The notes beneath the pieces are model-generated. The model did no database searches and had not been told where the DNA came from. It saw only the letters and a program-made list of their open reading frames with translations. A program made the translations under genes and the position numbers. Below, piece by piece: positions 1 to 9,034 of a stretch of 64,000 nt of DNA. Positions within the stretch are counted from its first letter, which is position 1. Every line of letters starts with the position of its first letter. Source of the stretch: Variovorax paradoxus (GTDB lineage: Bacteria > Pseudomonadota > Gammaproteobacteria > Burkholderiales > Burkholderiaceae_C); contig NZ_JAUSXG010000001.1 of assembly GCF_030815855.1 (NCBI RefSeq), forward strand, positions 2,666,001 to 2,730,000, written 5' to 3'.

Positions 1-26
1 CCGCGCAATTAGGAGATAGAGAGCAT

Positions 27-491
27 ATGAATAACCTGGATATCGCGACATCCATCGCCGCCGCGCACACCAACGTGCCCGGCGGGCTGCTTCCTGCGCT
101 GCACGGCATCCAGGACGCGCTGGGACATGTGCCATCCGACGTGGTCCCCGCCGTCGCCGAGCAGTTCAACCTGTCGCGCGCCGAGGTGCATGGCGTGGTC
201 AGCTACTACCACCACTTCCGCTCGACCCCGGCGGGCCGGCTGCTGGTGCAGGTCTGCAGCGCCGAAGCCTGCAAGGCCATGGGCGCGGACGCACTGCTCG
301 AGCATGCAAAAAAGCACCTGGGCTGCGATGTGCACGGCACGTCGGCGGACGGCCAATACTCGCTGGAACCGGTGTTCTGCCTCGGGCTCTGCGCCTCGTC
401 CCCCGCCATTGCGGTGAACGACGAGGTGCATGCGCGCATCACGCCGGCGCTGTTCGACGACATCGTCGAGGAAGCGCGGCAAGCCTCATGA
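27..491 (+). CDS. fdsG: NAD-dependent formate dehydrogenase, gamma subunit
   Basis: A 154-residue homologue of NuoE, the thioredoxin-fold [2Fe-2S] subunit of complex I. It relays electrons in the cytoplasmic FdsABG formate dehydrogenase, which oxidises formate to CO2 with NAD+. The four cluster cysteines are visible as a C-x4-C pair (VCSAEAC, about residues 77-82) and a C-x3-C pair (CLGLC). The length is normal for the family. The start is supported by an AGGAGA ribosome site 11 bases upstream. The stop overlaps the next start by 4 bp (ATGA), so the genes are translationally coupled. The operon promoter lies left of the window. Confidence 0.95.
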   Translation: MNNLDIATSIAAAHTNVPGGLLPALHGIQDALGHVPSDVVPAVAEQFNLSRAEVHGVVSYYHHFRSTPAGRLLVQVCSAEACKAMGADALLEHAKKHLGCDVHGTSADGQYSLEPVFCLGLCASSPAIAVNDEVHARITPALFDDIVEEARQAS

Positions 492-2044
492 CCACCACTG
501 TCTATGTCCCGCGCGACTCCGCGGCGCTGGCTGTCGGCGCCGACCGTGTGGCCCGGCAGATCGAAGCGGAAGCAATTGCACGCAAGGTCGACGTGCGCAT
601 CGTGCGCAACGGCTCGCGCGGCCTGTTCTGGCTGGAAACGCTGGTCGAGGTGGCAACGCCGGAAGGCCGCGTGGCCTATGGTCCGGTCACGCGCGCCGAT
701 GTCGCAGGCCTGTTCGACGCCAGCTTTCTTTCCGGCGGCGCCCACGCGCTGAACCTCGGCCTGACCGACGAGATCCCGTATCTGAAGAAGCAGGAGCGCC
801 TGACTTTCATGCGCATGGGCATGACCGACCCGGTGTCGGTGGCCGACTACGAGGCGCATGAAGGCTTCGCGGGACTGCGCCGCGCGCTGACGCTGGCCCC
901 CGCGGAGATCGTCCAGCAGGTGCTGGACTCCGGACTGCGCGGCCGCGGCGGCGCCGCATTCCCCGCCGGCATCAAATGGAAGACGGTGCTGGCCGCGCAG
1001 GCGCCGCAAAAATACATCGTCTGCAATGCGGACGAAGGCGACTCGGGCACCTTCTCGGACCGCATGACGATGGAAGGCGATCCACTGATGCTGGTGGAAG
1101 GCATGGCCATTGCCGGCATTGCGACGGGCGCAACCGAAGGCTACATCTACGTGCGTTCGGAATACCCGCATGCCATCGCCACCCTGAACGAGGCCATCCG
1201 CCATGCGGAGCAGGCTGGCTTTCTGGGCGACGACATCCTGGGCTCGGGCCACCGCTTTCGCCTCACCGTGCGCAAGGCGGCCGGCGCCTATGTGTGCGGT
1301 GAAGAGACCGCGCTGCTCGAAAGCCTGGAAGGCCGCCGCGGCATCGTGCGCGCCAAGCCGCCGCTGCCGGCGCTGCAGGGGCTGTTCGGCCAGCCGACCG
1401 TGATCAACAACGTGATCACGCTGGCGTCGGTGCCCATCATCCTGTCGCGCGGCGCGGACTTCTACAAGAACTACGGCATGGGCCGCTCGCGCGGCACGCT
1501 GCCGTTTCAGCTGGCCGGCAACATCAGGCAGGGCGGCCTGGTCGAAAAGGCCTTCGGCCTGACCTTGCGCGAACTGCTCTACGACTTCGGCGGCGGCAGC
1601 GCGAGCGGCCGGCCGATCAAGGCGGTGCAGGTGGGCGGCCCGCTGGGCGCCTATGTGCCCGAGGCGCAGTGGGACTTGCCGCTGGACTACGAGGCCTATG
1701 CGGCCGTGGGCGCGGTGGTCGGGCACGGCGGCATCGTGGTGCACGACGACACGGCCGACATGTCGCAGCTGGCCCGCTACGCGATGGAGTTCTGCGCGAT
1801 CGAGTCCTGCGGCAAGTGCACGCCCTGCCGCATCGGCTCCACGCGCGGCGTGGAAGTGATCGACAAGATCACCAGCAACCAGAACCGGCCGCAGCAGGTC
1901 ATTCTCTTGCGCGACCTGTGCGACACCATGCTGCACGGTTCGCTCTGCGCCATGGGCGGCATGACGCCCTACCCCGTGCTATCGGCCATCAATCACTACC
2001 CCGAGGACTTCGGCATCGAAGCCCCCGACCGCTTCGCCGCCTGA
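488..2044 (+). CDS. fdsB: NAD-dependent formate dehydrogenase, beta subunit (diaphorase)
   Basis: A 518-residue NuoF-like flavoprotein that binds FMN and NAD+ and carries one [4Fe-4S] cluster. It is the site where electrons from formate reduce NAD+. The NADH/FMN-binding glycine-rich segment GRGGAAFPAG lies near residues 150-160. The cluster cysteines are in ESCGKCTPCR (about residues 438-448), with a further cysteine in SLCAMGG near residue 487. The N-terminal 120 residues are the extra domain typical of FdsB/HoxF proteins. It sits between fdsG and fdsA, the usual order. Confidence 0.95.
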   Translation: MTTTVYVPRDSAALAVGADRVARQIEAEAIARKVDVRIVRNGSRGLFWLETLVEVATPEGRVAYGPVTRADVAGLFDASFLSGGAHALNLGLTDEIPYLKKQERLTFMRMGMTDPVSVADYEAHEGFAGLRRALTLAPAEIVQQVLDSGLRGRGGAAFPAGIKWKTVLAAQAPQKYIVCNADEGDSGTFSDRMTMEGDPLMLVEGMAIAGIATGATEGYIYVRSEYPHAIATLNEAIRHAEQAGFLGDDILGSGHRFRLTVRKAAGAYVCGEETALLESLEGRRGIVRAKPPLPALQGLFGQPTVINNVITLASVPIILSRGADFYKNYGMGRSRGTLPFQLAGNIRQGGLVEKAFGLTLRELLYDFGGGSASGRPIKAVQVGGPLGAYVPEAQWDLPLDYEAYAAVGAVVGHGGIVVHDDTADMSQLARYAMEFCAIESCGKCTPCRIGSTRGVEVIDKITSNQNRPQQVILLRDLCDTMLHGSLCAMGGMTPYPVLSAINHYPEDFGIEAPDRFAA

Positions 2045-2071
2045 GTCGACGCGCATTCCAGGAGACACTTC

Positions 2072-4945
2072 ATGCTGAACCCATCGCAAGACATCGACTA
2101 CGGCACGCCCAGGCGCGAGTCCACCGAGGAAGTCACGCTCGAAATCGACGGCATGCCGATCACGGTGGCCAAGGGCACCTCGCTGATGCGCGCGGCGGTC
2201 GACGCGGGTGTGCAGGTGCCCAAGCTGTGCGCGACCGACAGCCTGGAGCCCTTCGGCTCCTGCCGGCTCTGCCTGGTGGAGATCGACGGGCGCAAGGGCT
2301 ACCCGGCCTCGTGCACCACGCCGGCCGAGGCCGGCATGAAAGTACGCACGCAAAGCCCTCGGCTGCAGGAACTGCGCAAGGGCGTGATGGAGCTCTACAT
2401 CTCGGACCATCCGCTCGACTGCCTCACCTGCGCCGCCAACGGCGACTGCGAGCTGCAGGACATGGCCGGCGTCACCGGGCTGCGCAATGTTCGCTACGGC
2501 TACGACGGCGCCAACCACCTGAAGAGCGCCAAGGACGAGTCCAACCCCTACTTCACCTACGACCCGGCCAAGTGCATCGTCTGCAACCGCTGCGTGCGCG
2601 CCTGCGAGGAAACGCAAGGCACCTTCGCGCTCACCATCAGCGGCCGCGGCTTCGAGTCGCGCGTATCGGCGGGCCAGGACCAGCCTTTCATGGAATCCGA
2701 ATGCGTGAGCTGCGGCGCCTGCGTGCAAGCCTGCCCCACCGCCACGCTGCAGGAAAAATCGGTGATCTGGCTGGGCCAGGCCGAGCACAGCGCCATCACC
2801 ACCTGCGCCTACTGCGGCGTGGGCTGCGGCTTCAAGGCCGAGATGAAGGGCAACGAAGTGGTGCGCATGGTGCCCTGGAAGGACGGCAAGGCCAACGAAG
2901 GCCACTCGTGCGTGAAGGGCCGCTTTGCCTGGGGCTACGCCACCCACAAGGACCGCGTGCTCAAGCCCATGATCCGCAGCAAGATCACCGACCCGTGGCA
3001 GGAAGTGAGCTGGGACGAAGCCGTCAACTACGCCGCCAGCGAGTTCCGCCGCATCCAGGCCAAGTACGGCACCGATTCCATCGGCGGGCTGGTGTCGTCA
3101 CGTTGCACCAATGAAGAAGGCTACCTGGTGCAGAAGCTGGTGCGCGCGGCGTTCGGCAACAACAACGTCGACACCTGCGCGCGCGTGTGCCACTCGCCCA
3201 CCGGCTACGGCCTGAAGCAGACCATGGGCGAATCGGCCGGCACGCAGACCTTCAAGTCGGTCGAGAAGTCGGACGTGATCATGGTGATTGGCGCCAACCC
3301 GTCCGACGGCCACCCGGTGTTTGCCTCGCGCATGAAACGCCGCCTGCGCGCCGGCGCCCGGCTGATCGTGGTCGACCCGCGCACCATCGACCTGGTGAAG
3401 TCGCCCCACGTCAAGGCCGACCATCACCTCAAGCTCAAGCCCGGCACCAACGTGGCGGTGATCAGCGCCATGGCGCATGTGATCGTGACCGAAGGCCTGG
3501 TCGACGAAGCCTTCGTGGCCGAGCGCTGCGAGGCCAAGTCGTTCAACGAGTGGCGCGAATTCGTCGCTCGCCCGGCCAACTCGCCCGAGGCCATGGAAGC
3601 AGTGACCGGCGTGCCAGCCGCTGACCTGCGCGCCGCCGCGCGGCTGTTCGCCAAGGGCCATGACGGCAAGAAGAACGCCGCCATCTACTACGGCCTGGGC
3701 GTGACGGAGCACAGCCAGGGCTCGACCATGGTGATGGGCATTGCCAACCTGGCCATGGCCACCGGCAACGTAGGCCGCGAAGGCGTGGGCGTGAATCCGC
3801 TGCGCGGCCAGAACAACGTGCAGGGTTCCTGCGACATGGGATCGTTTCCGCACGAACTGCCCGGCTACCGCCATGTGTCCGACAGCACCGCGCGCGGCAG
3901 CTTCGAATCGGCCTGGGGAGTCGAACTGCGGCCCGAACCGGGCCTGCGCATTCCCAACATGTTCGATGCCGCCATCACCGGCAGCTTCAAGGGCCTGTAC
4001 TGCGAAGGCGAGGACGTGGTGCAGTCGGACCCGAACACCCAGCACGTGGCCGAGGCCATGATGGCGATGGAATGCATCGTCGTGCAGGACCTGTTCCTGA
4101 ACGAAACCGCCAAGTACGCCCATGTGTTCCTGCCCGGCGCGTCGTTCCTGGAGAAGGACGGCACCTTCACCAATGCCGAGCGCCGCATCTCGCGCGTCAC
4201 CAAGGTCATGCCGCCCAAGGCCGGCTATGCCGACTGGGAGGTGACGCAGCTGCTCTCCAACGCGCTGGGCTACCCCATGAACTACGCGAGCGCCGAGGAG
4301 ATCATGGACGAGATCGCCGCGCTCACGCCCACCTTCACGGGCGTGAGCTACGCCAAGCTGGCGAAGCTGGGCAGCGTGCAGTGGCCGTGCAACGAGGCCG
4401 CACCGGAAGGCACGCCGACCATGCACATCGGCGAGTTCGTGCGCGGCAAGGGCAAGTTCATCATCACGCAGTACGTGCCGACCGACGAGAAGGTCACGCG
4501 CATGTACCCGCTGATCCTGACCACCGGGCGCATCCTGTCGCAGTACAACGTGGGCGCGCAGACCCGCCGCACCGAGAACAACCAGTGGCACAGCGAAGAC
4601 CGGCTGGAAATCCACCCGACCGACGCCGAGGACCGCGGCATTGCCGAGGGCGACTGGGTCGGCATCCGAAGCCGGGCCGGCGAAACCGTGCTGCGGGCCA
4701 CCATCACCGAACGCGTGCAGCCGGGCGTGGTCTACACCACCTTCCACTTCCCCGAATCGGGCGCCAACGTGATCACCACCGACAACTCCGACTGGGCCAC
4801 CAACTGCCCCGAGTTCAAGGTGACCGCCGTACAGGTGATGCCGGTGATGCAGCCGTCCGAATGGCAACAGGAATACAGCCGGTTCAACGCCTTGCAGGAA
4901 GAACTGCTGAGCAAGCGGATCGAAGAAACGGCGGGGGCCAAATGA
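2072..4945 (+). CDS. fdsA: NAD-dependent formate dehydrogenase, catalytic alpha subunit
   Basis: The 957-residue molybdopterin (bis-MGD) subunit that oxidises formate. From the N terminus: a [2Fe-2S] ferredoxin domain (Cys53, 64 and 67 region); the His-Cys [4Fe-4S] motif DHPLDCLTC; two 4Fe-4S motifs (CIVCNRCVRAC and CVSCGACVQACP, residues about 169-223); the proximal cluster CAYCGVGCG near 245; then the molybdoenzyme core and molybdopterin-binding C-terminal domain. The predicted Mo ligand is Cys373 followed by His374 (ARVCHSP), encoded by TGC, so this is a cysteine and not a selenocysteine enzyme. The gene starts 27 bp after fdsB with AGGAGA upstream. Confidence 0.96.
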   Translation: MLNPSQDIDYGTPRRESTEEVTLEIDGMPITVAKGTSLMRAAVDAGVQVPKLCATDSLEPFGSCRLCLVEIDGRKGYPASCTTPAEAGMKVRTQSPRLQELRKGVMELYISDHPLDCLTCAANGDCELQDMAGVTGLRNVRYGYDGANHLKSAKDESNPYFTYDPAKCIVCNRCVRACEETQGTFALTISGRGFESRVSAGQDQPFMESECVSCGACVQACPTATLQEKSVIWLGQAEHSAITTCAYCGVGCGFKAEMKGNEVVRMVPWKDGKANEGHSCVKGRFAWGYATHKDRVLKPMIRSKITDPWQEVSWDEAVNYAASEFRRIQAKYGTDSIGGLVSSRCTNEEGYLVQKLVRAAFGNNNVDTCARVCHSPTGYGLKQTMGESAGTQTFKSVEKSDVIMVIGANPSDGHPVFASRMKRRLRAGARLIVVDPRTIDLVKSPHVKADHHLKLKPGTNVAVISAMAHVIVTEGLVDEAFVAERCEAKSFNEWREFVARPANSPEAMEAVTGVPAADLRAAARLFAKGHDGKKNAAIYYGLGVTEHSQGSTMVMGIANLAMATGNVGREGVGVNPLRGQNNVQGSCDMGSFPHELPGYRHVSDSTARGSFESAWGVELRPEPGLRIPNMFDAAITGSFKGLYCEGEDVVQSDPNTQHVAEAMMAMECIVVQDLFLNETAKYAHVFLPGASFLEKDGTFTNAERRISRVTKVMPPKAGYADWEVTQLLSNALGYPMNYASAEEIMDEIAALTPTFTGVSYAKLAKLGSVQWPCNEAAPEGTPTMHIGEFVRGKGKFIITQYVPTDEKVTRMYPLILTTGRILSQYNVGAQTRRTENNQWHSEDRLEIHPTDAEDRGIAEGDWVGIRSRAGETVLRATITERVQPGVVYTTFHFPESGANVITTDNSDWATNCPEFKVTAVQVMPVMQPSEWQQEYSRFNALQEELLSKRIEETAGAK

Positions 4946-5778
4946 ACCTGGCCGATCTGCCGCTGCGGCCCGGAAGCGCGGAGCTGCTGCCGGTGCGCGG
5001 CGTGCGCGCATGCCAGGCTTTCGACAACCGCGACTGGGTGGCCGTGGAAGTGCCGGTCGCGCTGGAGTTCAACGGCATCTCGCATGCCGTGATGCTTGCC
5101 ACGCCGACCGACCTGGCCGACTTTGCACTGGGCTTCGCGCTCAGCGAGGGCATCCTGCTCGGGAGGAGCGAACTCTATGGCGTCGAGGAAGAGTACGCGC
5201 CCGAAGGCATCACACTCAAGCTCGACGTGGCAAGCGCGGCTCTCGCGCGGCTGAAACAGCGCCGCCGTTCGATGGCCGGCCGAACGGGCTGCGGGCTGTG
5301 CGGCACCGAGAGCCTGGCGCATGTCTCGCGCACGCTGCCGCCGCTGCCGGATGGCCCTGCACTTTCGACCGGCGCCGTCGCTCGCGGCATGCGGGAGCTC
5401 GCATCGCTGCAGGTGCTGCAGAAGGTCACCGGCGCCGTGCACGCGGCGGCCTGGTGCAGCGCGAAAGGCGAAGCGCTGCTGGTGCGCGAGGACATCGGCC
5501 GGCACAACGCGCTCGACAAGCTCGTGGGTGCGCTCGCAAGAAGCACCGTGCCCGCCTCCACCGGCTTCATCGCCGTGACCAGCCGCGCGAGCTTCGAGAT
5601 GGTGCAGAAAACTGTCGCTGCCGGCGTGCCGCTGTTGGCGGCGGTATCGGCGTCGACCTCGCTGGCCACCTCGGTCGCAGAAGACGCGGGCCTCACGCTG
5701 GCAGGCTTCGTGCGCGGCGACGACCTGGTCATCTACACCCACCCGTGGCGGCTGAACGGCCTGCCCGCCAACGCCTGA
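4942..5778 (+). CDS. fdhD: Formate dehydrogenase accessory sulfurtransferase FdhD
   Basis: A 278-residue FdhD-family protein (often called FdsC in this operon). Family members deliver sulfur from the IscS persulfide to the molybdenum cofactor before it is inserted into FdsA, which is required for activity. The sulfur-carrying CxxC motif is present (GCGLCGTES, Cys117 and Cys120), as is the conserved GRHNALDKL segment. The start ATG overlaps the fdsA stop (ATGA), so production is coupled to the enzyme it matures. Confidence 0.95.
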   Translation: MNLADLPLRPGSAELLPVRGVRACQAFDNRDWVAVEVPVALEFNGISHAVMLATPTDLADFALGFALSEGILLGRSELYGVEEEYAPEGITLKLDVASAALARLKQRRRSMAGRTGCGLCGTESLAHVSRTLPPLPDGPALSTGAVARGMRELASLQVLQKVTGAVHAAAWCSAKGEALLVREDIGRHNALDKLVGALARSTVPASTGFIAVTSRASFEMVQKTVAAGVPLLAAVSASTSLATSVAEDAGLTLAGFVRGDDLVIYTHPWRLNGLPANA

Positions 5779-5789
5779 GGTTTTCCGCA

Positions 5790-6014
5790 ATGCACGTCGA
5801 TCAGCTGATTCGCATGGTCAACCAGATGGGCAACTTCTTCGAAGCCATGCCCGACCGCGGTGAAGCGCAGCACGACCTCGCGCTGCACCTGCAACGCTTC
5901 TGGGAGCCGCGCATGCGGCGCGCGTTGCTTGCGCACCTGGACGCCAGCGGATCCGGCGAGTTGAATGCCGTGTCGGCCGAGGCGATCCGCCTTCACCGGG
6001 CGCTGCTGGACTAG
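5790..6014 (+). CDS. fdsD: Formate dehydrogenase delta subunit
   Basis: A 74-residue helical protein of the FdsD family (MHVDQLIRMVNQMGNFFEAM at the N terminus). It is the last gene of the fds operon and starts 12 bp after fdhD. FdsD proteins are required for active formate dehydrogenase in related bacteria. Whether they act in assembly or remain in the complex cannot be told from sequence. The length is normal. Confidence 0.9.
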   Translation: MHVDQLIRMVNQMGNFFEAMPDRGEAQHDLALHLQRFWEPRMRRALLAHLDASGSGELNAVSAEAIRLHRALLD

Positions 6015-6029
6015 CGCCGTTACCGGCGC
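6014..6029 (+). terminator. Possible hairpin at end of fds operon
   Basis: A perfect 6-bp stem GCGCCG/CGGCGC with a TTAC loop begins in the fdsD stop codon, followed by a second GC-rich dyad up to about 6065. There is no T-run, so a Rho-independent terminator is not proven. The 56-bp gap separates two convergent genes, where a terminator is expected. Confidence 0.35.
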
Positions 6030-6070
6030 AGTCGCGGGGCCGGAAGTCCGGCTGCCGGCTGCCCCGTTCC

Positions 6071-6718
6071 TTAACGAAGCGGCAGTTCGATGCGGCCGGC
6101 GAGCGGAATCTGCGGAACGTGTTCGAGGCGCGCGCTGCTGGCGATGACGATCGCGCGGCCCGCGCGTCCGGCCTGCGATTCGACGGCCTTCCACAGGCAG
6201 CCGATCGACCGCGCATCGAGCGCGCCTTCGGGCTCGTCGAGCAGCACCAGCGGGCGGCCCGAAGCCAGGGCGGCCGCGAGCCAGACCTTGCGCTTCGATC
6301 CGGTGGAAAGCATGTACATCGGCTTCTCGATGTGCGGCAGCAGCGAAAACCCCTCGACGAGCGCCTGCCACAGCGCCGGGTCGAAGCCTGCGTCGCCCTC
6401 GCTCAAGGTGGCGGTGCAGGCGCGCGCGGTCACCTGGTCGAACGCATCGGTGGCCGGATCGCAGAAAAACACATGCCGCTTGTAGGCTTCGGGCTCTGCG
6501 TCCAGGCGCACGCCCGCAAGCATCTGCCTCCCGGAAGCGGGGAGCGTGCCCGCCATCACGCGCAGCAAGGTCGACTTTCCGGTGCCGGTGTCGCCGTACA
6601 GCAGCGTGATGCCCTGGTCCAACGAAGCGCTCCAGCCGGACACCAGTGCAGGCTGGCCCGCATAGGAAAAACTCAGGTCCTGAAGCTGGAGGATGAAGGG
6701 CGGTGTGGGGGAAGTCAT
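6071..6718 (-). CDS. Stand-alone ABC transporter ATP-binding protein
   Basis: A 215-residue ABC ATPase of the small CcmA-like type. Visible motifs are Walker A GDTGTGKST, a degenerate signature LSTGSKRKV and Walker B PLVLLDEPEGALD. The start at 6718 is chosen over an upstream in-frame ATG because GAGGA lies 9 bases before it and similarity to the fold begins directly after. No permease or receptor gene is adjacent, so the substrate and partner are unknown. The loose signature (S-T-G-S instead of S-G-G-Q) may mean a specialised or weak ATPase. Confidence 0.8.
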   Translation of the reverse strand: MTSPTPPFILQLQDLSFSYAGQPALVSGWSASLDQGITLLYGDTGTGKSTLLRVMAGTLPASGRQMLAGVRLDAEPEAYKRHVFFCDPATDAFDQVTARACTATLSEGDAGFDPALWQALVEGFSLLPHIEKPMYMLSTGSKRKVWLAAALASGRPLVLLDEPEGALDARSIGCLWKAVESQAGRAGRAIVIASSARLEHVPQIPLAGRIELPLR

Positions 6719-6814
6719 GTTCGGGGAGTCCTCTTCGGATTCTGCGGGAAGATGATCGTCGCGGACCATTCCGGTTAGCATGTTCGCCCACATACGGGCG
6801 GGGCGAATGGATCA

Positions 6815-7489
6815 ATGCGGATATTGCTTGTAGAGGACGACAAGGTACTGGCGGACGCGCTCTCGCGCGCGCTGGTGCAGTCCGCCCACGCCGTCGACAT
6901 CGTCTCCACCGGCGAAGAGGCCGACCATGCGCTCTCGCTCGGCATCTACGACTTGGCGATACTGGACATCGGCCTGCCGAAACTGAGCGGACTGGACGTG
7001 CTGCGTCGGCTGCGAGCGCGCCGGTCGACCATGCCCGTGCTGATGCTGACCGCCTTCGACACCCTGCAGGACCGCGTCCGCGGGCTCGACCTGGGCGCCG
7101 ACGACTACCTGGCCAAGCCGTTCGACCTGCCGGAACTCGAGGCGCGCGTGCGGGCGCTGCTGCGCCGCAGCACCAACTCCACGCCTTATCTGGAACACGG
7201 CCTGCTGCGCTTCGACACGGTGGGCCGCCGCGTGTTCTACGACAAGAAGCCGCTCGATCTGTCGCCGCGCGAGCTTGCCGTGCTGGAACTGCTGATGATG
7301 CGCGAAGGGCGCGTGGTGGGCAAAGAGCAGATGGTCAACCATCTCTACGGCTGGGGCGACGAGGTCGGCGAAAACGCGATCGAGGTCAACGTCTACCGGC
7401 TGCGCAAGAAGCTGGAGCCGCTCGGATGCGAGATACGCACCGTGCGCGGCATGGGCTACCTGATGGATCGCGGCGATGCGGAAACCTGA
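6815..7489 (+). CDS. OmpR-family response regulator (TctD/QseB-like)
   Basis: A 224-residue regulator with a receiver domain (acid pair Asp8-Asp9, phospho-acceptor Asp51 in AILDIGLPK, Lys in YLAKPF near 101) and a C-terminal winged-helix DNA-binding domain ending RTVRGMGYLM. It is paired with the kinase gene downstream, which it overlaps by 14 bp. OmpR-family regulators bind tandem direct repeats spaced 10-11 bp, and such an array lies just after the kinase gene (8906-8971). The controlled stimulus is not evident. TctD and QseB/PmrA are the nearest named relatives I recognise. Confidence 0.88.
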   Translation: MRILLVEDDKVLADALSRALVQSAHAVDIVSTGEEADHALSLGIYDLAILDIGLPKLSGLDVLRRLRARRSTMPVLMLTAFDTLQDRVRGLDLGADDYLAKPFDLPELEARVRALLRRSTNSTPYLEHGLLRFDTVGRRVFYDKKPLDLSPRELAVLELLMMREGRVVGKEQMVNHLYGWGDEVGENAIEVNVYRLRKKLEPLGCEIRTVRGMGYLMDRGDAET

Positions 7490-8870
7490 GCCCAGGCTGC
7501 AGCGCAAGCTGCTGGCCTGGCTGCTCGGGCCGCTCGCCGTGCTGCTGGTGCTGGACACAGGCGCCGCCTACTGGAACTCGCTGCGGTTTTCCAACCTCGC
7601 CTATGACCGGGCGCTGTACGAGATCGGACGCGAGATCGTGCTGCACGTGAAGCTCGACGGCACCCGCCCCCGGCTCGATCTCTCCGAGGCCGCGGGCAAC
7701 ATCCTGCTGCTCGACCAGGAAGACCTGCTCTTCTACCGCGTCGTCGCCGACGACGGCACCGCGCTCGGAGGCGATGCGGAAATGCCGCCGCCGCGCGGAG
7801 GCGAAGAAGCCGGCAAGCCGCGCTTCTACCGCGACACGGTCCGCGGCGAGCCGGTGCGCATGCTGGTGGCGCGGATGCCGGTCGACGCCAAGCCCGAAGC
7901 GCCGATGGTCCTGGTGCAGGTCGCCGAAACCCTGCACAAGCGCACGCGCTTCGCATGGGAGATGGTGGCCAACGTGGTGGTGCCGCAGTTGCTGCTGATC
8001 GTGATGGCCACCGCGGTGGTCTGGTTCGGCATCTCGCGCGGGCTCGAGCCGTTGCAGCGGCTGCGGCGCGCGGTGTCGGACCGCTCGCACCTGGACCTGA
8101 GCCCGATCGACACGCACGACGTTCCGGGAGAGGTGCGGCCGCTGGTGGATGAAGTCAACGAACTGATGGCGCGGCTCGGGCGAACCTTCGATTTCCAGAA
8201 CCGCTTCGTGGCCGACGCCGCCCACCAGCTGAAGACGCCCGTGAGCGGCCTGAAGGCCCAGATCGAGCTGGCGCTGCGGGAGAGCGACCCGGAGCGCGTG
8301 CGCCATTCGCTGGCGCAGCTTTACATCAGCGCCGATAGGCTGTCGAGGCTGGTGCGGCAGCTGCTTTCGCTCGCCCGCAACGAGCCCGGCGCGCTCGACG
8401 CCATGCAGCTGCAGGCGCTCGACCTGAATGCCTACGCCCTGGAGGTCAGCATGGACTGGGTGCCGCAGGCGCTCAAGCGCGACATCGACCTGGGCTTCGA
8501 GGGCGTCGAGCATCCGCTGGTGATCAACGCCGACCGCGACCGGCTGCGCGAACTCATCAACAACCTGATCGACAACGCGATCCGCTACAGCCAGCCCAGC
8601 GGCCGCGTGACCGTGCAGGTGGGCCCTGGCGAGAACGACCAATGCCGCCTGGCCATCAGCGACGACGGCCCCAGCGTGCCGGTGGAAGAGCGGGCGCGCA
8701 TCTTCGAGCGCTTTCACCGGCTCCTCGGCACGCAGGAGGACGGCAGCGGTCTCGGCCTCGCCATCGTCAGCGAGATCGCCACGCTGCACGGTGCGCGGAT
8801 CACGCTGGAGGAAGACATCGACGGCGTGGGCAACACCTTCAGCGTCTTCTTCCCGCTGCGAGCGGCCTGA
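7476..8870 (+). CDS. Sensor histidine kinase (TctE/QseC-like)
   Basis: A 464-residue membrane kinase. An N-terminal membrane helix (LLAWLLGPLAVLLVLDTGAA) is followed by a periplasmic sensor region to about residue 160, a second helix (VVVPQLLLIVMATAVVWFG), HAMP-like linker, HisKA domain with phospho-acceptor His250 (AAHQLKTPV), and HATPase domain with N box NNLIDNAIRY and G box GSGLGLAIV. It has the architecture of tricarboxylate/QseC-type sensors. It presumably phosphorylates Asp51 of the regulator it overlaps. Confidence 0.9.
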   Translation: MRKPEPRLQRKLLAWLLGPLAVLLVLDTGAAYWNSLRFSNLAYDRALYEIGREIVLHVKLDGTRPRLDLSEAAGNILLLDQEDLLFYRVVADDGTALGGDAEMPPPRGGEEAGKPRFYRDTVRGEPVRMLVARMPVDAKPEAPMVLVQVAETLHKRTRFAWEMVANVVVPQLLLIVMATAVVWFGISRGLEPLQRLRRAVSDRSHLDLSPIDTHDVPGEVRPLVDEVNELMARLGRTFDFQNRFVADAAHQLKTPVSGLKAQIELALRESDPERVRHSLAQLYISADRLSRLVRQLLSLARNEPGALDAMQLQALDLNAYALEVSMDWVPQALKRDIDLGFEGVEHPLVINADRDRLRELINNLIDNAIRYSQPSGRVTVQVGPGENDQCRLAISDDGPSVPVEERARIFERFHRLLGTQEDGSGLGLAIVSEIATLHGARITLEEDIDGVGNTFSVFFPLRAA

Positions 8871-8905
8871 ACCTGCCGGCTCGCGAACCCGCCGCATCGG
8901 CCGGT

Positions 8906-8971
8906 TGTAAGCTGGCTGACAGCTGGCAGACAAGTGGCTGACAGCCTGCCGGCAGAAAGGTGACAGCGCAG
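8906..8971 (+). repeat. Six tandem 11-bp repeats, candidate response-regulator operator
   Basis: Six head-to-tail 11-bp units: TGTAAGCTGGC, TGACAGCTGGC, AGACAAGTGGC, TGACAGCCTGC, CGGCAGAAAGG, TGACAGCGCAG. TGACAG recurs exactly every 22 bp (8917, 8939, 8961). An 11-bp period of direct hexamers is the arrangement bound by OmpR/PhoB-family regulators. Read on the other strand, the hexamer CTGTCA equals the core of the E. coli Pho box, though the spacers are GC-rich here. It lies between the kinase gene and terC, so it most likely controls terC. Confidence 0.6.
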
Positions 8972-8991
8972 GTCCGTAGCCTCGACCACGT

Positions 8992-9010
8992 CGGAACCGC
9001 AGTGGTTCCG
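8992..9010 (+). other. Hairpin in the presumed leader of the TerC gene
   Basis: A perfect 7-bp inverted repeat CGGAACC/GGTTCCG with a 5-base loop sits 10 bp before the GAGGAG ribosome site of the TerC-family gene. It might be an operator or a leader RNA stem. No manganese (yybP-ykoY) riboswitch core was recognised here. Confidence 0.4.
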
Positions 9011-9034
9011 CGTCCACTTCGAGGAGACACCCCC

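Noticed and set aside
3180..3200. Selenocysteine at the catalytic position of FdsA.
   Set aside because: The catalytic codon is TGC (cysteine) with no in-frame TGA, and no SECIS-like stem is needed.
8871..9034. A yybP-ykoY manganese riboswitch before the TerC-family gene.
   Set aside because: Such riboswitches often precede terC-like genes, but the conserved core was not found; the region shows direct repeats and a simple hairpin instead.
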